Assembly (NCBI GenBank): GCA_003354145.1
Contig: PIVL01000002.1
Coordinates: forward strand, 1-54,572
Length of the DNA stretch: 54,572 bases
Reading direction: 5' to 3'
Source: Paracoccaceae bacterium
GTDB taxonomy: Bacteria > Pseudomonadota > Alphaproteobacteria > Rhodobacterales > Rhodobacteraceae
The translations under genes were made by a program, and so were the position numbers. Positions 16,187 to 24,616 of this stretch are shown one piece after another. How positions within the stretch are numbered: position 1 is the first letter of the stretch; each line of letters starts with the position of its first letter. The notes under the pieces were generated by a model, which did not search any database, was not told the DNA's origin, and worked only from the letters and a program-made list of their open reading frames with translations.

Positions 16187-17380
16187 ATGACGGATACCAC
16201 AAATCAGGCAGCACTGGACGAGCAAAAGCTGAAAGAGGCGTATTTCACCGCCTCACAAGGTCAGCTTATCTGGACCCGGTTTAAGAAACAAAAGGCAGCG
16301 ATGGTCGGGGCTTGGGTGCTTATCATTCTGATCCTGTCGGGCATATTTGCGCCGTTCCTGACGCCATATGACCCGACAATTGCCGGACGCGACAAAGACT
16401 ATCTGAACGGCCCGCCGGAAATCCCAAGTTTTTGCGACGACAATGGCTGTTCATGGCGCCCGTTTATCTACACCACTGAACGAACCCGGTCGATCCAAAC
16501 AAATTTCCGCTGGGTGACCGAGGTTAAGACTGGTTTAGAAGATCGCCGCTATCTCGAGTTCTTCGTGAAAGGATCAGAATACACTTACTTTAATTTCAAC
16601 ATTAACTTACCGGGTACAAAGTTGGATTTCACCATTCCCGGCTTCACCTTTGACACGCACCTGTTTGGCGTCGACAAGGGTATGATCCACATCTTTGGTA
16701 CCGACTCGACCGGCAAAGACATCTATTCGCGCACACTGACTGCAGTCAACACGTCGATGGCGGTTGGCACAATCGGCGTATTCATCGCCTTTGTCATGGC
16801 TTTGGCGATTGGCGGTGTAGCTGGCTATTACGGCGGTTGGATCGACTCTGTTCTGCAAATGATCACCGACACGGTTCGAACGATTCCCAGTATCCCGCTG
16901 TTTATGGCGCTTGCAGCATTTGTCCCCGACACTTGGAGCGCTGAGGCGCGGTTCTTTTTCATCTCGATGGTGTTGGGCCTTATCGGCTGGCCAACCCTTG
17001 CGCGCCGCATCCGAACCCATTTGCTGACCGAGCGTAATCAGGAATATGTTCTGGCTGCACAGCTTTGCGGGGCACCGGCAAAACACATTATCCGCAAACA
17101 TCTGCTGCCCAGCTTTACCAGCTATATCATCGTCGATCTGGTAATCTCATTTCCTTATATGGTGCTGTCGGAAACTGCGCTTTCGTTTATTGGTCTGGGT
17201 TTGAAAGACCCGGTGAATTCGCTTGGGGTTATGTTGCAGAATGTGACCAAAGCCGACGTGCTTTTGAATTACCAATGGTATTTCATTCCGGTGATCTTTT
17301 TCATCACGCTGGTGATGGCCTTCGTGTTCGTGGGGGACGGGCTAAGGGATGCTGCTGACCCCTATGGGGAGTCCAAATAG
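16187..17380 (+). CDS. ABC transporter permease, DppC/OppC type
   Basis: 397 residues from ATG 16187, preceded by AGGGTG; a GTG at 16178 overlapping the previous stop is possible and would add three residues. It has the cytoplasmic N-terminal region and first membrane helix typical of DppC (VGAWVLIILILSGIFAPFLTPYDP), a long periplasmic insert (residues ~65-165) and the EAA loop YVLAAQLCGAPAKHIIRKHL. The insert is larger than in standard DppC and matches the larger binding protein. Forms the translocation pore with the upstream permease. Confidence 0.92.
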   Translation: MTDTTNQAALDEQKLKEAYFTASQGQLIWTRFKKQKAAMVGAWVLIILILSGIFAPFLTPYDPTIAGRDKDYLNGPPEIPSFCDDNGCSWRPFIYTTERTRSIQTNFRWVTEVKTGLEDRRYLEFFVKGSEYTYFNFNINLPGTKLDFTIPGFTFDTHLFGVDKGMIHIFGTDSTGKDIYSRTLTAVNTSMAVGTIGVFIAFVMALAIGGVAGYYGGWIDSVLQMITDTVRTIPSIPLFMALAAFVPDTWSAEARFFFISMVLGLIGWPTLARRIRTHLLTERNQEYVLAAQLCGAPAKHIIRKHLLPSFTSYIIVDLVISFPYMVLSETALSFIGLGLKDPVNSLGVMLQNVTKADVLLNYQWYFIPVIFFITLVMAFVFVGDGLRDAADPYGESK

Positions 17381-18382
17381 ATGAACAAGTTACTGGACGT
17401 AGAAAACCTGACTCTGCAATTTGACACAGACGAGGGCCGGATCACCGCCGTGGACAACGTGTCGTTTGACCTTGAGGCGGGCGAAGTCATGGGGCTTGTC
17501 GGCGAAAGCGGATCGGGCAAATCAGTGACGGCCAAGTCGCTTATGAAACTGAACGCACGCAATGCAGTCTATAGTGATGAAACCGGCGTCAAACTGCATC
17601 TGGAAAGTGGGGAAATCGAAATTATGTCGCTGAATACCTCTGCTGAAATGCAGGTGGTGCGTGGTGGTGCGATCTCGATGATCTTTCAGGAACCAATGGC
17701 CAGCTTCGCTCCGGCGATTTCCATTGGCGACCAGATGGTCGAGCAGTTGATGATCCATACGGACATGAACAAAAAACAGTCCAAGCAGTTGTCGATTGAG
17801 ATGCTGGAACGGGTGGGTATCTCGGATGCTGCGACCCGTTTCAATCAATACGCGTTTGAGCTTTCGGGCGGGATGCGCCAACGGGCGATGATCGCCATGG
17901 CGTTGTCAACAAAGCCGAAATTATTAATCGCGGACGAACCGACAACGGCACTGGATGTGACCATTCAGGCGCAGGTGATTGATCTGATGAAAGACCTTGT
18001 TGAAGAATTCGGCATGGGCATCATTTTCATTACCCACGATCTTGGAGTTGTGGCGCAGACCGCTGATAAAGTTGCAGTGATGTATCTGGGTCGTATCGTA
18101 GAGCAGGGCACTGTGCGCGATGTGATCCGACGCCCGGCACACCCTTATACCAAGGGTTTGCTGGCAGCCCTGCCACGATTGGATGATCTGGATTCACCAT
18201 TGGTTCCGATCCCTGGTGATATCCCGTCGCCATTGGAACGGCCGCCCGGCTGCGTGTTCAGTACGCGTTGTGGTGTCGCCATTGAAGGACGCTGCACTGT
18301 GGATGTTCCGAAATTTGTAGAACTTGGAGATGGCCACCGCGTTGCTTGCCACCTACCACTGGCGGAGTTGACCGGATCATGA
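17381..18382 (+). CDS. ABC transporter ATP-binding protein, DppD/OppD type
   Basis: 333 residues. Walker [10 protein letters not shown]-loop [10 protein letters not shown], signature LSGGMRQR, Walker [13 protein letters not shown] and switch histidine in FITHDLG are all intact. The C-terminal extension carries the oligopeptide-type motif with cysteines ([11 protein letters not shown]...GRC...ACH) found in OppD/OppF pairs, where it can hold an iron-sulfur cluster. It energises import together with the following gene, which overlaps by four bases. Confidence 0.95.
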   Translation: MNKLLDVENLTLQFDTDEGRITAVDNVSFDLEAGEVMGLVGESGSGKSVTAKSLMKLNARNAVYSDETGVKLHLESGEIEIMSLNTSAEMQVVRGGAISMIFQEPMASFAPAISIGDQMVEQLMIHTDMNKKQSKQLSIEMLERVGISDAATRFNQYAFELSGGMRQRAMIAMALSTKPKLLIADEPTTALDVTIQAQVIDLMKDLVEEFGMGIIFITHDLGVVAQTADKVAVMYLGRIVEQGTVRDVIRRPAHPYTKGLLAALPRLDDLDSPLVPIPGDIPSPLERPPGCVFSTRCGVAIEGRCTVDVPKFVELGDGHRVACHLPLAELTGS

Positions 18383-19392
18383 CTGACAAAACCCTAATAT
18401 CCGCCCGCGAGTTGTCGGTTCATTACCCTCTGAGCGGCAGTTTGTTCGGCCCAAAACCTGTGGTACGCGCCGTTGAAAAAGTCAGCGTCGACATCGCCAA
18501 AGGCAGCTTCTTTGGGCTGGTTGGTGAGTCTGGTTCTGGAAAAACCACCTTTGGACGAGCTTTGTTGAACGCCGCACCAATTACCAATGGTAATGTGATC
18601 TACTCCGATGACGAGGTCGAATACGACCTTGGCAACATCAACTCTGCCGAGTTGAAAGACTATCGTAAACGCGCGCAGCTGATCTTTCAGGATCCTTATG
18701 CCGCGCTTAGTCCGCGCATGACAGTGCGTGACATTATTGCTGAACCGCTTCAGGTCATGGGGCTGACCAAAACCCGCGAAGAAACCGATGAACGCGTACG
18801 CGAAATTGCTGCCAAGTGCCGGTTGAACCTGGAACACCTGCGCCGCTTTCCGCACGCGTTTTCCGGTGGTCAGCGACAGCGCATATCTATCGCCCGAGCT
18901 TTGGTAGCACGCCCGCAATTCATTGTTGCTGATGAAAGTGTTGCCGCCTTGGACGTGTCCATTCAGGCGGATGTCCTGAACCTGCTGAAATCCATCCAAA
19001 TGGATATGGGCCTGACATTCTTGTTCATCAGCCACGATCTAAGCGTCGTTGCCCATATCTGCGATCATGTGGCAGTGATGTACCTTGGCCGGTTGGTGGA
19101 AACCGCCCCGACGCGCGAGTTGTTTGCCTCTCCGCGTCACCCCTATACCAAGGCGCTGATGTCTGCGATTCCGTCACTGGACCCGGATGATCGCGGCAAA
19201 GCACAACGACTGGAAGGTGAAATTCCATCCCCGACCAACCCGCCGCCGGGGTGCAAATTCCAGACCCGCTGCCCGTTTGCAATAGAGGTTTGCCGCAATC
19301 AGGAACCCAAGCTAGAGCACACAGGAAACGAGCACAATGTAGCTTGCCATCGCTGGAAAGAGCTGATGGCCGAGCAACCGGTTCCGGCTTAG
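18379..19392 (+). CDS. ABC transporter ATP-binding protein, DppF/OppF type
   Basis: 337 residues from the ATG at 18379 that overlaps the upstream stop as ATGA. Walker A GESGSGKT, Q-loop LIFQDPYAALSPRM, signature FSGGQRQR, Walker B FIVADESVAALD (glutamate kept but threonine-rich consensus changed to SVAALD, as in many DppF proteins) and FISHDLS. The C-terminal cysteine region PPPGCKFQTRCPFAIEVC is present. Ends five bases before the convergent RidA gene, so the two operons abut with no room for a classical terminator. Confidence 0.95.
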   Translation: MTDKTLISARELSVHYPLSGSLFGPKPVVRAVEKVSVDIAKGSFFGLVGESGSGKTTFGRALLNAAPITNGNVIYSDDEVEYDLGNINSAELKDYRKRAQLIFQDPYAALSPRMTVRDIIAEPLQVMGLTKTREETDERVREIAAKCRLNLEHLRRFPHAFSGGQRQRISIARALVARPQFIVADESVAALDVSIQADVLNLLKSIQMDMGLTFLFISHDLSVVAHICDHVAVMYLGRLVETAPTRELFASPRHPYTKALMSAIPSLDPDDRGKAQRLEGEIPSPTNPPPGCKFQTRCPFAIEVCRNQEPKLEHTGNEHNVACHRWKELMAEQPVPA

Positions 19393-19396
19393 GGTT

Positions 19397-19798
19397 TTAG
19401 TCTTTTGAGATCACCGCAGTAGCTTCGATCTCAAGCAGGGCTCCGTCTTCGATCAACCCGGATATGATCAACAATGACATTGCCGGAAAGTGCCGTCCCA
19501 GTACTCGGCGATAGACCTCTCCGATTTCGCGTTGGCGAGAGATATATTCTTTTTTGTCAATGACATACCAGGTCAGGCGGGTAATGTCGCTGGCTTGCCC
19601 GCCGGCCGCCAGCACCACATCTAAGATATTTCGCAGCGCCTGTTCCATCTGACCGACAAAATCATGCGTATCGAATTTTTGCTCTGCTGTCCAACCGACC
19701 TGACCTCCGATATACAATGTGCCGTCTTCGGTCAGCATGCCGTTGGCATAGCCCTTGGCGGCGGCCCACCCATCGGGTTGAATTACTTTATGTGTCAT
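19397..19798 (-). CDS. RidA/YjgF family protein, last gene of the anthranilate operon
   Basis: 133 residues. Contains LYIGGQVGWTAEQKF, the conserved arginine in ITRLTWYVID and the glutamate in LLEIEATAVI, the residues that bind and protonate the substrate in active RidA enzymes. These proteins hydrolyse enamines and imines. In the 2-aminobenzoyl-CoA pathway the product of the monooxygenase/reductase is a cyclic 2-amino-enone, i.e. an enamine, so this protein could speed its deamination. It lies 110 bases after livF on the same strand. That role is inference, not established for this protein. Confidence 0.9.
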   Translation of the reverse strand: MTHKVIQPDGWAAAKGYANGMLTEDGTLYIGGQVGWTAEQKFDTHDFVGQMEQALRNILDVVLAAGGQASDITRLTWYVIDKKEYISRQREIGEVYRRVLGRHFPAMSLLIISGLIEDGALLEIEATAVISKD

Positions 19799-19908
19799 TT
19801 CGGGTCTCCGATCTTATTGGGTAAAGGATTTCGCAGGAAAACCAGAGGTTTTTCTGCAATGTCGTGATGATTGTGAGCTGTCTTTTGCTGGTCCGGAAAA
19901 CTCATGTT

Positions 19909-20598
19909 CTAGACCCCGATATATCGGTTTGTGATGTCCGATGTCAGCGCATTTATTGGGCCATGCCAGACAGTTTCGCCTCGTTGCAGAACCACTGCCT
20001 CATCCGCGACAGTGGCCAGTTCGCGAAGCGACTTGTCCACCACCAAAATCGACAGCCCGGTTTCGCGCTTCAGTTTCGCAATAGCGGCCCAGATCTCCTG
20101 ACGCACAATAGGGGCCAGCCCCTCGGTCGCTTCATCCAGTATAAGAAGGCGCGGATTGGTCATCAGAGCGCGTCCGATGGCCAGCATCTGCTGCTCGCCC
20201 CCTGACAAAGACGCTGCGGATTGGTTGTGGCGTTCCCGTAGTCGGGGGAATAATTCAGCCACTTGGTTCAGATCCCAGTGGCCCTGGCGAGATGCGGCAA
20301 TAAGGTTCTCCTCAACGGTTAGATTGGCAAAACAGCGCCGCCCTTCGGGAACCAGCCCCAATCCCAGACGGGCGGCTTTGTAGGACGGCACCCGACGCAG
20401 ATCGTGGCCATCAAACTGAATGTCACCACCAGCAAGGGGCAGCATCCGGCATAACACCTTGATGGTGGTCGATTTGCCCATGCCATTGCGCCCCATCAGC
20501 GCCACCACGGCACCCTGATCGATGTGCAGGTTGACTTTGAACAGCGCTTGCGATGCGCCGTAGAATGCCGAAACATTGGTGAGTGATAGCAGGCTCAT
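19909..20598 (-). CDS. livF: Branched-chain-type ABC transporter ATPase LivF
   Basis: 229 residues; Walker A GRNGMGKST, signature LSGGEQQM, Walker B LLILDEATEGLAP. The LivF-specific LVPEGRRCFANLTVEENL is present. The usual switch histidine region reads ILVVDKSLRELA, where most LivF proteins have VEQ; the change from the VEQ glutamine/glutamate context is mild and common in this subgroup. Overlaps livG by four bases. Supplies energy for uptake of the operon's substrate, most likely anthranilate, from context. Confidence 0.94.
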   Translation of the reverse strand: MSLLSLTNVSAFYGASQALFKVNLHIDQGAVVALMGRNGMGKSTTIKVLCRMLPLAGGDIQFDGHDLRRVPSYKAARLGLGLVPEGRRCFANLTVEENLIAASRQGHWDLNQVAELFPRLRERHNQSAASLSGGEQQMLAIGRALMTNPRLLILDEATEGLAPIVRQEIWAAIAKLKRETGLSILVVDKSLRELATVADEAVVLQRGETVWHGPINALTSDITNRYIGV

Positions 20599-21344
20599 GC
20601 GTCCTCTCCCAAATAGGCGCGACGCACTTCTGGATGGGCGCGAATCTCGTCGACGCTGCCGGTGGCAATGATCTTGCCGTAAACCAGCACGCTGATCCGG
20701 TCCGCGAGTGCAAAGACAGCGTCCATGTCATGTTCGACCAACAATATCGGGGCCTCGTGGCGCAGCTCATCCAGAAATGTGGTCAAATTTTGCGAGCCAC
20801 TGGTGCCCAGCCCGGCCATCGGTTCATCCATGATAAATGCTTTTGGGTTCAAGGTCAGGGCCACAGCAACCTCTAACTGACGCCGCTGACCGTGGCTAAG
20901 CTCTGAGGTGCGCATGGTGGCATGATCCAGCAGGTTGACCCGGCTCAGCGCTGTTTCTGCGATGTCGCGTAAGGCGCTGTCTTTCAGCACCGGATGGAAA
21001 AAGCGAAATGGTTTACCCTGCGCACCCAACGCTCCAAGCAGGGCGTTTTGCAGTACCGTGTCCTCCATCGCCAACGATGAAATCTGAAACGTGCGGGCCA
21101 GCCCCATGCGCGCCCGCGCCACCGTGCTCAACAAGGTCACATCTTTTCCCAAAAAATGAACCTGCCCTGAATCGGGGCGCAAACCGCCGGCGATTTGTTT
21201 GATAAGCGTTGATTTACCAGCCCCGTTTGGCCCAATCAGGGCATGAATTTCACCTGGCTGCAGATCAAGGTTAACGTCGTCAGATGCCTTTAAGGCACCG
21301 AAACTTTTGCTGATGCCGCGCACGGATAAAACCGGATCAGTCAT
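20595..21344 (-). CDS. livG: Branched-chain-type ABC transporter ATPase LivG
   Basis: 249 residues from ATG 21344, preceded by GGAGG; upstream codons lie inside livM. Walker A GPNGAGKST, LARTFQISSLAMEDTVLQN (LivG Q-loop region), signature LSHGQRRQLE and Walker B AFIMDEPMAGLG are present, followed by LLVEHDMDAVFALADRI. Overlaps livM by eight bases. It pairs with LivF. Confidence 0.94.
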   Translation of the reverse strand: MTDPVLSVRGISKSFGALKASDDVNLDLQPGEIHALIGPNGAGKSTLIKQIAGGLRPDSGQVHFLGKDVTLLSTVARARMGLARTFQISSLAMEDTVLQNALLGALGAQGKPFRFFHPVLKDSALRDIAETALSRVNLLDHATMRTSELSHGQRRQLEVAVALTLNPKAFIMDEPMAGLGTSGSQNLTTFLDELRHEAPILLVEHDMDAVFALADRISVLVYGKIIATGSVDEIRAHPEVRRAYLGEDA

Positions 21345-22320
21345 GGCGCGCCTCCTCGCCTGCAAGCGTGCCGATTATGCCACCCCTTGCAAACAGCACC
21401 ACGCAAAGCAGCAGCAGCCCCAGATAGATATGCCAGTAGTCCGACAATCCGCCGAGTACCTGTTCCAACGCGATAAACAATGCAGCACCCGCCACCGGGC
21501 CAAACAGACGGGCGGTGCCGCCCAGAATGATAAACACCATGATCTCACCACTGGTCTGCCAGCTAAACATGGTTGGGCTGACAAACCGGTTAAGATCCGC
21601 AAACAATGCCCCTGCCAGCCCGGTGATCATGCCGGAAATGACAAACGCCGTCAGGCGCAGGCGATACGGTGTGATGCCAATGGTCTCGACCCGTTCGCTG
21701 GATTGACGCGCGGCGTTCAGCGCCAGTCCAAAGGGTGATTTGGCCAGCAACGTCGAAAACACAAGCGCGAGACCAAGGATCACAAAGGTTATGGCAAAAA
21801 ACTGGATTGGGTCCAGCGTGTTCAGTCCGGGAAAGCCGTTGCGGATATAGATCGACAATCCATCTTCGCCGCCATAAGCGGGCCAGCTGATGGTGAAATA
21901 ATACAGCATTTGACCAAAGGCCAACGTAATCATGATGAAATAGACTCCGGCTGTGCGCAGGCTAAGGGCACCAATTACCAACGCGGCCAATCCGGATGCT
22001 ATCACCGCTGTGATCCAGATCACGGGCATGGAATTGCTGCCTTCAATCAGGAACGGCCATTCCATCATCGGTGTATAGCTTTGCGCATGGCTGGCCAAAA
22101 CGCCCATTGCATAGCCGCCAAGGCCAAAGAACGCGGCATGCCCAAAACTGACCAACCCACCCAGACCAATAGCAATGTTCAGCCCGACCCCGGCCAGCGC
22201 AAAAATGGCGACGCGGGTGGCGAGGGTGATATAAAACGGCTCATCCGCGATTAGCGCCCAAAGGGGAACTGCCAGCAGGCCAAGTGCGAGAAGCGCGTTG
22301 ATCATGGTTTCGCGTTTCAT
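21337..22320 (-). CDS. livM: Branched-chain-type ABC transporter permease LivM
   Basis: 327 residues, about nine hydrophobic segments. Typical LivM stretches: GLNIAIGLGGLVSFGHAAFFGLGGY and the EAA-like loop NAARQSSERVETIGITPYRLR. Ends with a charged tail after GGIIGTLAG. Overlaps livH upstream by four bases and livG downstream by eight. Intact, unlike its counterpart at 46276. Confidence 0.94.
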   Translation of the reverse strand: MKRETMINALLALGLLAVPLWALIADEPFYITLATRVAIFALAGVGLNIAIGLGGLVSFGHAAFFGLGGYAMGVLASHAQSYTPMMEWPFLIEGSNSMPVIWITAVIASGLAALVIGALSLRTAGVYFIMITLAFGQMLYYFTISWPAYGGEDGLSIYIRNGFPGLNTLDPIQFFAITFVILGLALVFSTLLAKSPFGLALNAARQSSERVETIGITPYRLRLTAFVISGMITGLAGALFADLNRFVSPTMFSWQTSGEIMVFIILGGTARLFGPVAGAALFIALEQVLGGLSDYWHIYLGLLLLCVVLFARGGIIGTLAGEEARHD

Positions 22321-23237
22321 GCTTTTGCCCCAAACAGACCGGTGGGTTTCATCACCAGCACGATGGCCATCAGGATATAGATCAGCATTGTGGACAGGGA
22401 TGATCCGACAGATGTGGCTGATGCGTTATCCATGAACAGTTTGAAAAACTCTGGCAAAAGCACGCCGCCTAATGTGTCTGTCAGCCCAACTAACAATGAG
22501 CCGATCAAAGCACCTTTGATTGACCCGATGCCACCGATGACAATGACCACAAAGGCCAGGATCAGCACTGGTTCTCCCATGCCGACCTGAACCGACTGAA
22601 TGGCCCCGACAAGGGCTCCGGCAAAACCGGCAAGGGCCGCGCCAAGGGCGAACACGATGGTATAAAGCTTGGAAATATCGACCCCAAGCGCGGCGATCAT
22701 TTCACGATCACTCTCGCCGGCGCGAATTTGGATGCCCAGTCGGGTGCGCGAGATCAGCAGATACAGGCCAAATGCCACCAATAGGCCAATGGCGATCAGG
22801 GTCAGACGATACAAAGGGTACTGAATACCGCCGGGCAAGGTGACGGGCCCGGCCAGATAATCAGGGATATTCAGATAAAGAGGAAACGAGCCGAACAGCC
22901 AACGTGTTCCTTCGGAAAAGATCAGGATAAGGGCGAAGGTGGCAAGCACCTGATCCAGATGATCGCGACTGTAAAGGCGCCTGATCACGAGAATCTCAAC
23001 AAGCGCACCTGCGGCAGCGGCGGCGGCAAGACTGGCCGCCAAAGCCAGAACAAACGACCCGGTCGCGCCGGCCACGGTGGCGGCCGCAAAGGCGCCGACC
23101 ATGAACAGAGAGCCATGGGCCAGGTTGATAAGACCCATGACACCAAAAACCAGAGTCAGGCCAGCAGCGGTCAAAAACAGCATCACGCCGAATTGCAATC
23201 CATTCAGGATTTGTTCGATTAATAAGATCAGGGACAT
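22317..23237 (-). CDS. livH: Branched-chain-type ABC transporter permease LivH
   Basis: 306 residues with eight or so membrane helices. Contains the LivH hallmarks GVMGLINLAHGSLFMVGAF and the loop IRAGESDREMIAALGVDISKLY, plus IVIGGIGSIKGALIGSLLVG. It starts 114 bases after the binding protein gene; that spacer carries two hairpins. Forms the membrane channel with LivM. Confidence 0.94.
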   Translation of the reverse strand: MSLILLIEQILNGLQFGVMLFLTAAGLTLVFGVMGLINLAHGSLFMVGAFAAATVAGATGSFVLALAASLAAAAAAGALVEILVIRRLYSRDHLDQVLATFALILIFSEGTRWLFGSFPLYLNIPDYLAGPVTLPGGIQYPLYRLTLIAIGLLVAFGLYLLISRTRLGIQIRAGESDREMIAALGVDISKLYTIVFALGAALAGFAGALVGAIQSVQVGMGEPVLILAFVVIVIGGIGSIKGALIGSLLVGLTDTLGGVLLPEFFKLFMDNASATSVGSSLSTMLIYILMAIVLVMKPTGLFGAKA

Positions 23238-23283
23238 TCAATGCCACTCCGGCATATTGGGCTTGTGAGCGAAGTTGGGGCGC

Positions 23284-23333
23284 CGCCCGGGACTTTATGT
23301 GACCCGGGCGAATTGAAATCGACTTGATTTCAA
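23284..23333 (-). terminator. Two hairpins between the binding protein gene and livH
   Basis: Stem 1: 23284-23291 with 23303-23310 (CGCCCGGG and complement, 11-base loop). Stem 2: 23313-23320 with 23326-23333 (TTGAAATC and complement, 5-base loop). Neither has a T-run. Probably an attenuator or RNA-stabilising structure that raises binding-protein mRNA over permease mRNA. Confidence 0.6.
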
Positions 23334-23351
23334 CACCTTGGTTTGTGCTTC

Positions 23352-24491
23352 TTACATTTTGCAATCAGCTGCATAGGCATCCGTATGATCGGTCAATGCG
23401 ACGCCAATAATCTTGTTGGTGAACACGTCGCCCTCTTGGATGACTTCACGCATATAAACGTTCTGGATTGGGTGATGGTTTGGTCCAAAGGCAAAATCAC
23501 CACGTACCGAGTCAAACTCAGCCGCTTCAAGAGCTGCGCGGAACGCATCGGCATCTTTGACATCAGCCTTGCCCATTGCCGACAGGATCAGGTTTGCCGT
23601 GTCAAATCCCTGACTGGCATAAAGCGAAGGCAAACGGTCATATTCAGCCTGAAACGCCGTAACAAATTCAGCGTTGGCCGCATTGTCGATGTCTTTGTTC
23701 CACTGGCTGGTGTTCTTGACGCCCAAAGCAGCCGCGCCAACGGCCTGCAGGATACCCTGATCAAAGCTGAACGCCGGACCCATGACAGGCGTGTCTACGC
23801 CGGAACCGGAATACTGTTTCATGAATGAAATGCCCATGCCACCGGGCAGGAAGAAATAGACCTGATCGGCATCGCTTGCCCGGATTTGTGCGATTTCAGC
23901 GGCATAGTCGGTTTGACCAAGTTTTGTGTAAACTTCGTCAACGACCTCGCCTTTATAAAACCGTTTGAAACCCGCCATCATGTCCTTGCCTGCCGGATAG
24001 TTCGGCGCCATCAGGAACACTTTGCCAATACCTTCTTCGCTCATCGCGTTGCCGGCTGCCTCGGACATGGCATCGTTCTGCCAGCTGACGTTGAAGTAAT
24101 TGGCGTGACAGCCTTTACCAGCCAATACCGATGGGCCTGCGTTTGGTGACAGATAGAATTTACCCTGCGCCGTGACAGAAGGCACCACAGCCATCGCCAG
24201 GTTGGACCAGATAATGCCGGTCAGAATGTCGACCTTGTCAGACTGAACCATGCGGTCTGCCAGCTGCACAGCGATGTCGGGTTTACGCTGATCATCTTCG
24301 ATGACCATCTCGACGTCAGAGTTTCCGGACATTTTCAAGGCCAGCAAAAAGCCGTCACGCACATCAATGCCAAGTCCGGCACCGCCGCCTGAAAGCGTTG
24401 TAATCATACCAATTTTAGTTGGCTCAGCGGTGGCAGTAGCTGCGGATAGCGCCGCAACCGAAGCCGCCAGAATAAGAGATCTTAGTTTCAT
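23352..24491 (-). CDS. ABC transporter substrate-binding protein, branched-chain/aromatic type
   Basis: 379 residues with a signal peptide (MKLRSLILAASVAALSAATATAEP) and the periplasmic-binding fold of the Leu/Ile/Val type (IGMITTLSGGGAGLGIDVRDG; VFLMAPNYPAGKDMMAGFKRFY; VYFFLPGGMGISFMKQYSG). The subgroup with this pattern is common next to aromatic acid catabolic genes and binds benzoate-like acids. It lies between the aminobenzoate-CoA ligase gene and the permease genes, so anthranilate is the likely ligand by context. Confidence 0.93.
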   Translation of the reverse strand: MKLRSLILAASVAALSAATATAEPTKIGMITTLSGGGAGLGIDVRDGFLLALKMSGNSDVEMVIEDDQRKPDIAVQLADRMVQSDKVDILTGIIWSNLAMAVVPSVTAQGKFYLSPNAGPSVLAGKGCHANYFNVSWQNDAMSEAAGNAMSEEGIGKVFLMAPNYPAGKDMMAGFKRFYKGEVVDEVYTKLGQTDYAAEIAQIRASDADQVYFFLPGGMGISFMKQYSGSGVDTPVMGPAFSFDQGILQAVGAAALGVKNTSQWNKDIDNAANAEFVTAFQAEYDRLPSLYASQGFDTANLILSAMGKADVKDADAFRAALEAAEFDSVRGDFAFGPNHHPIQNVYMREVIQEGDVFTNKIIGVALTDHTDAYAADCKM

Positions 24492-24616
24492 TTTTTTCTC
24501 CTGTTGAAGAGTTTATTATAGGTTTCTGATTGTGCCCTGTTGACCAGAGTCTGTTGGGTTTGACCGGTTCACCATATGCACAGCTGAGAAATTGAAAAGA
24601 GTGCGCTGGAGATTTG

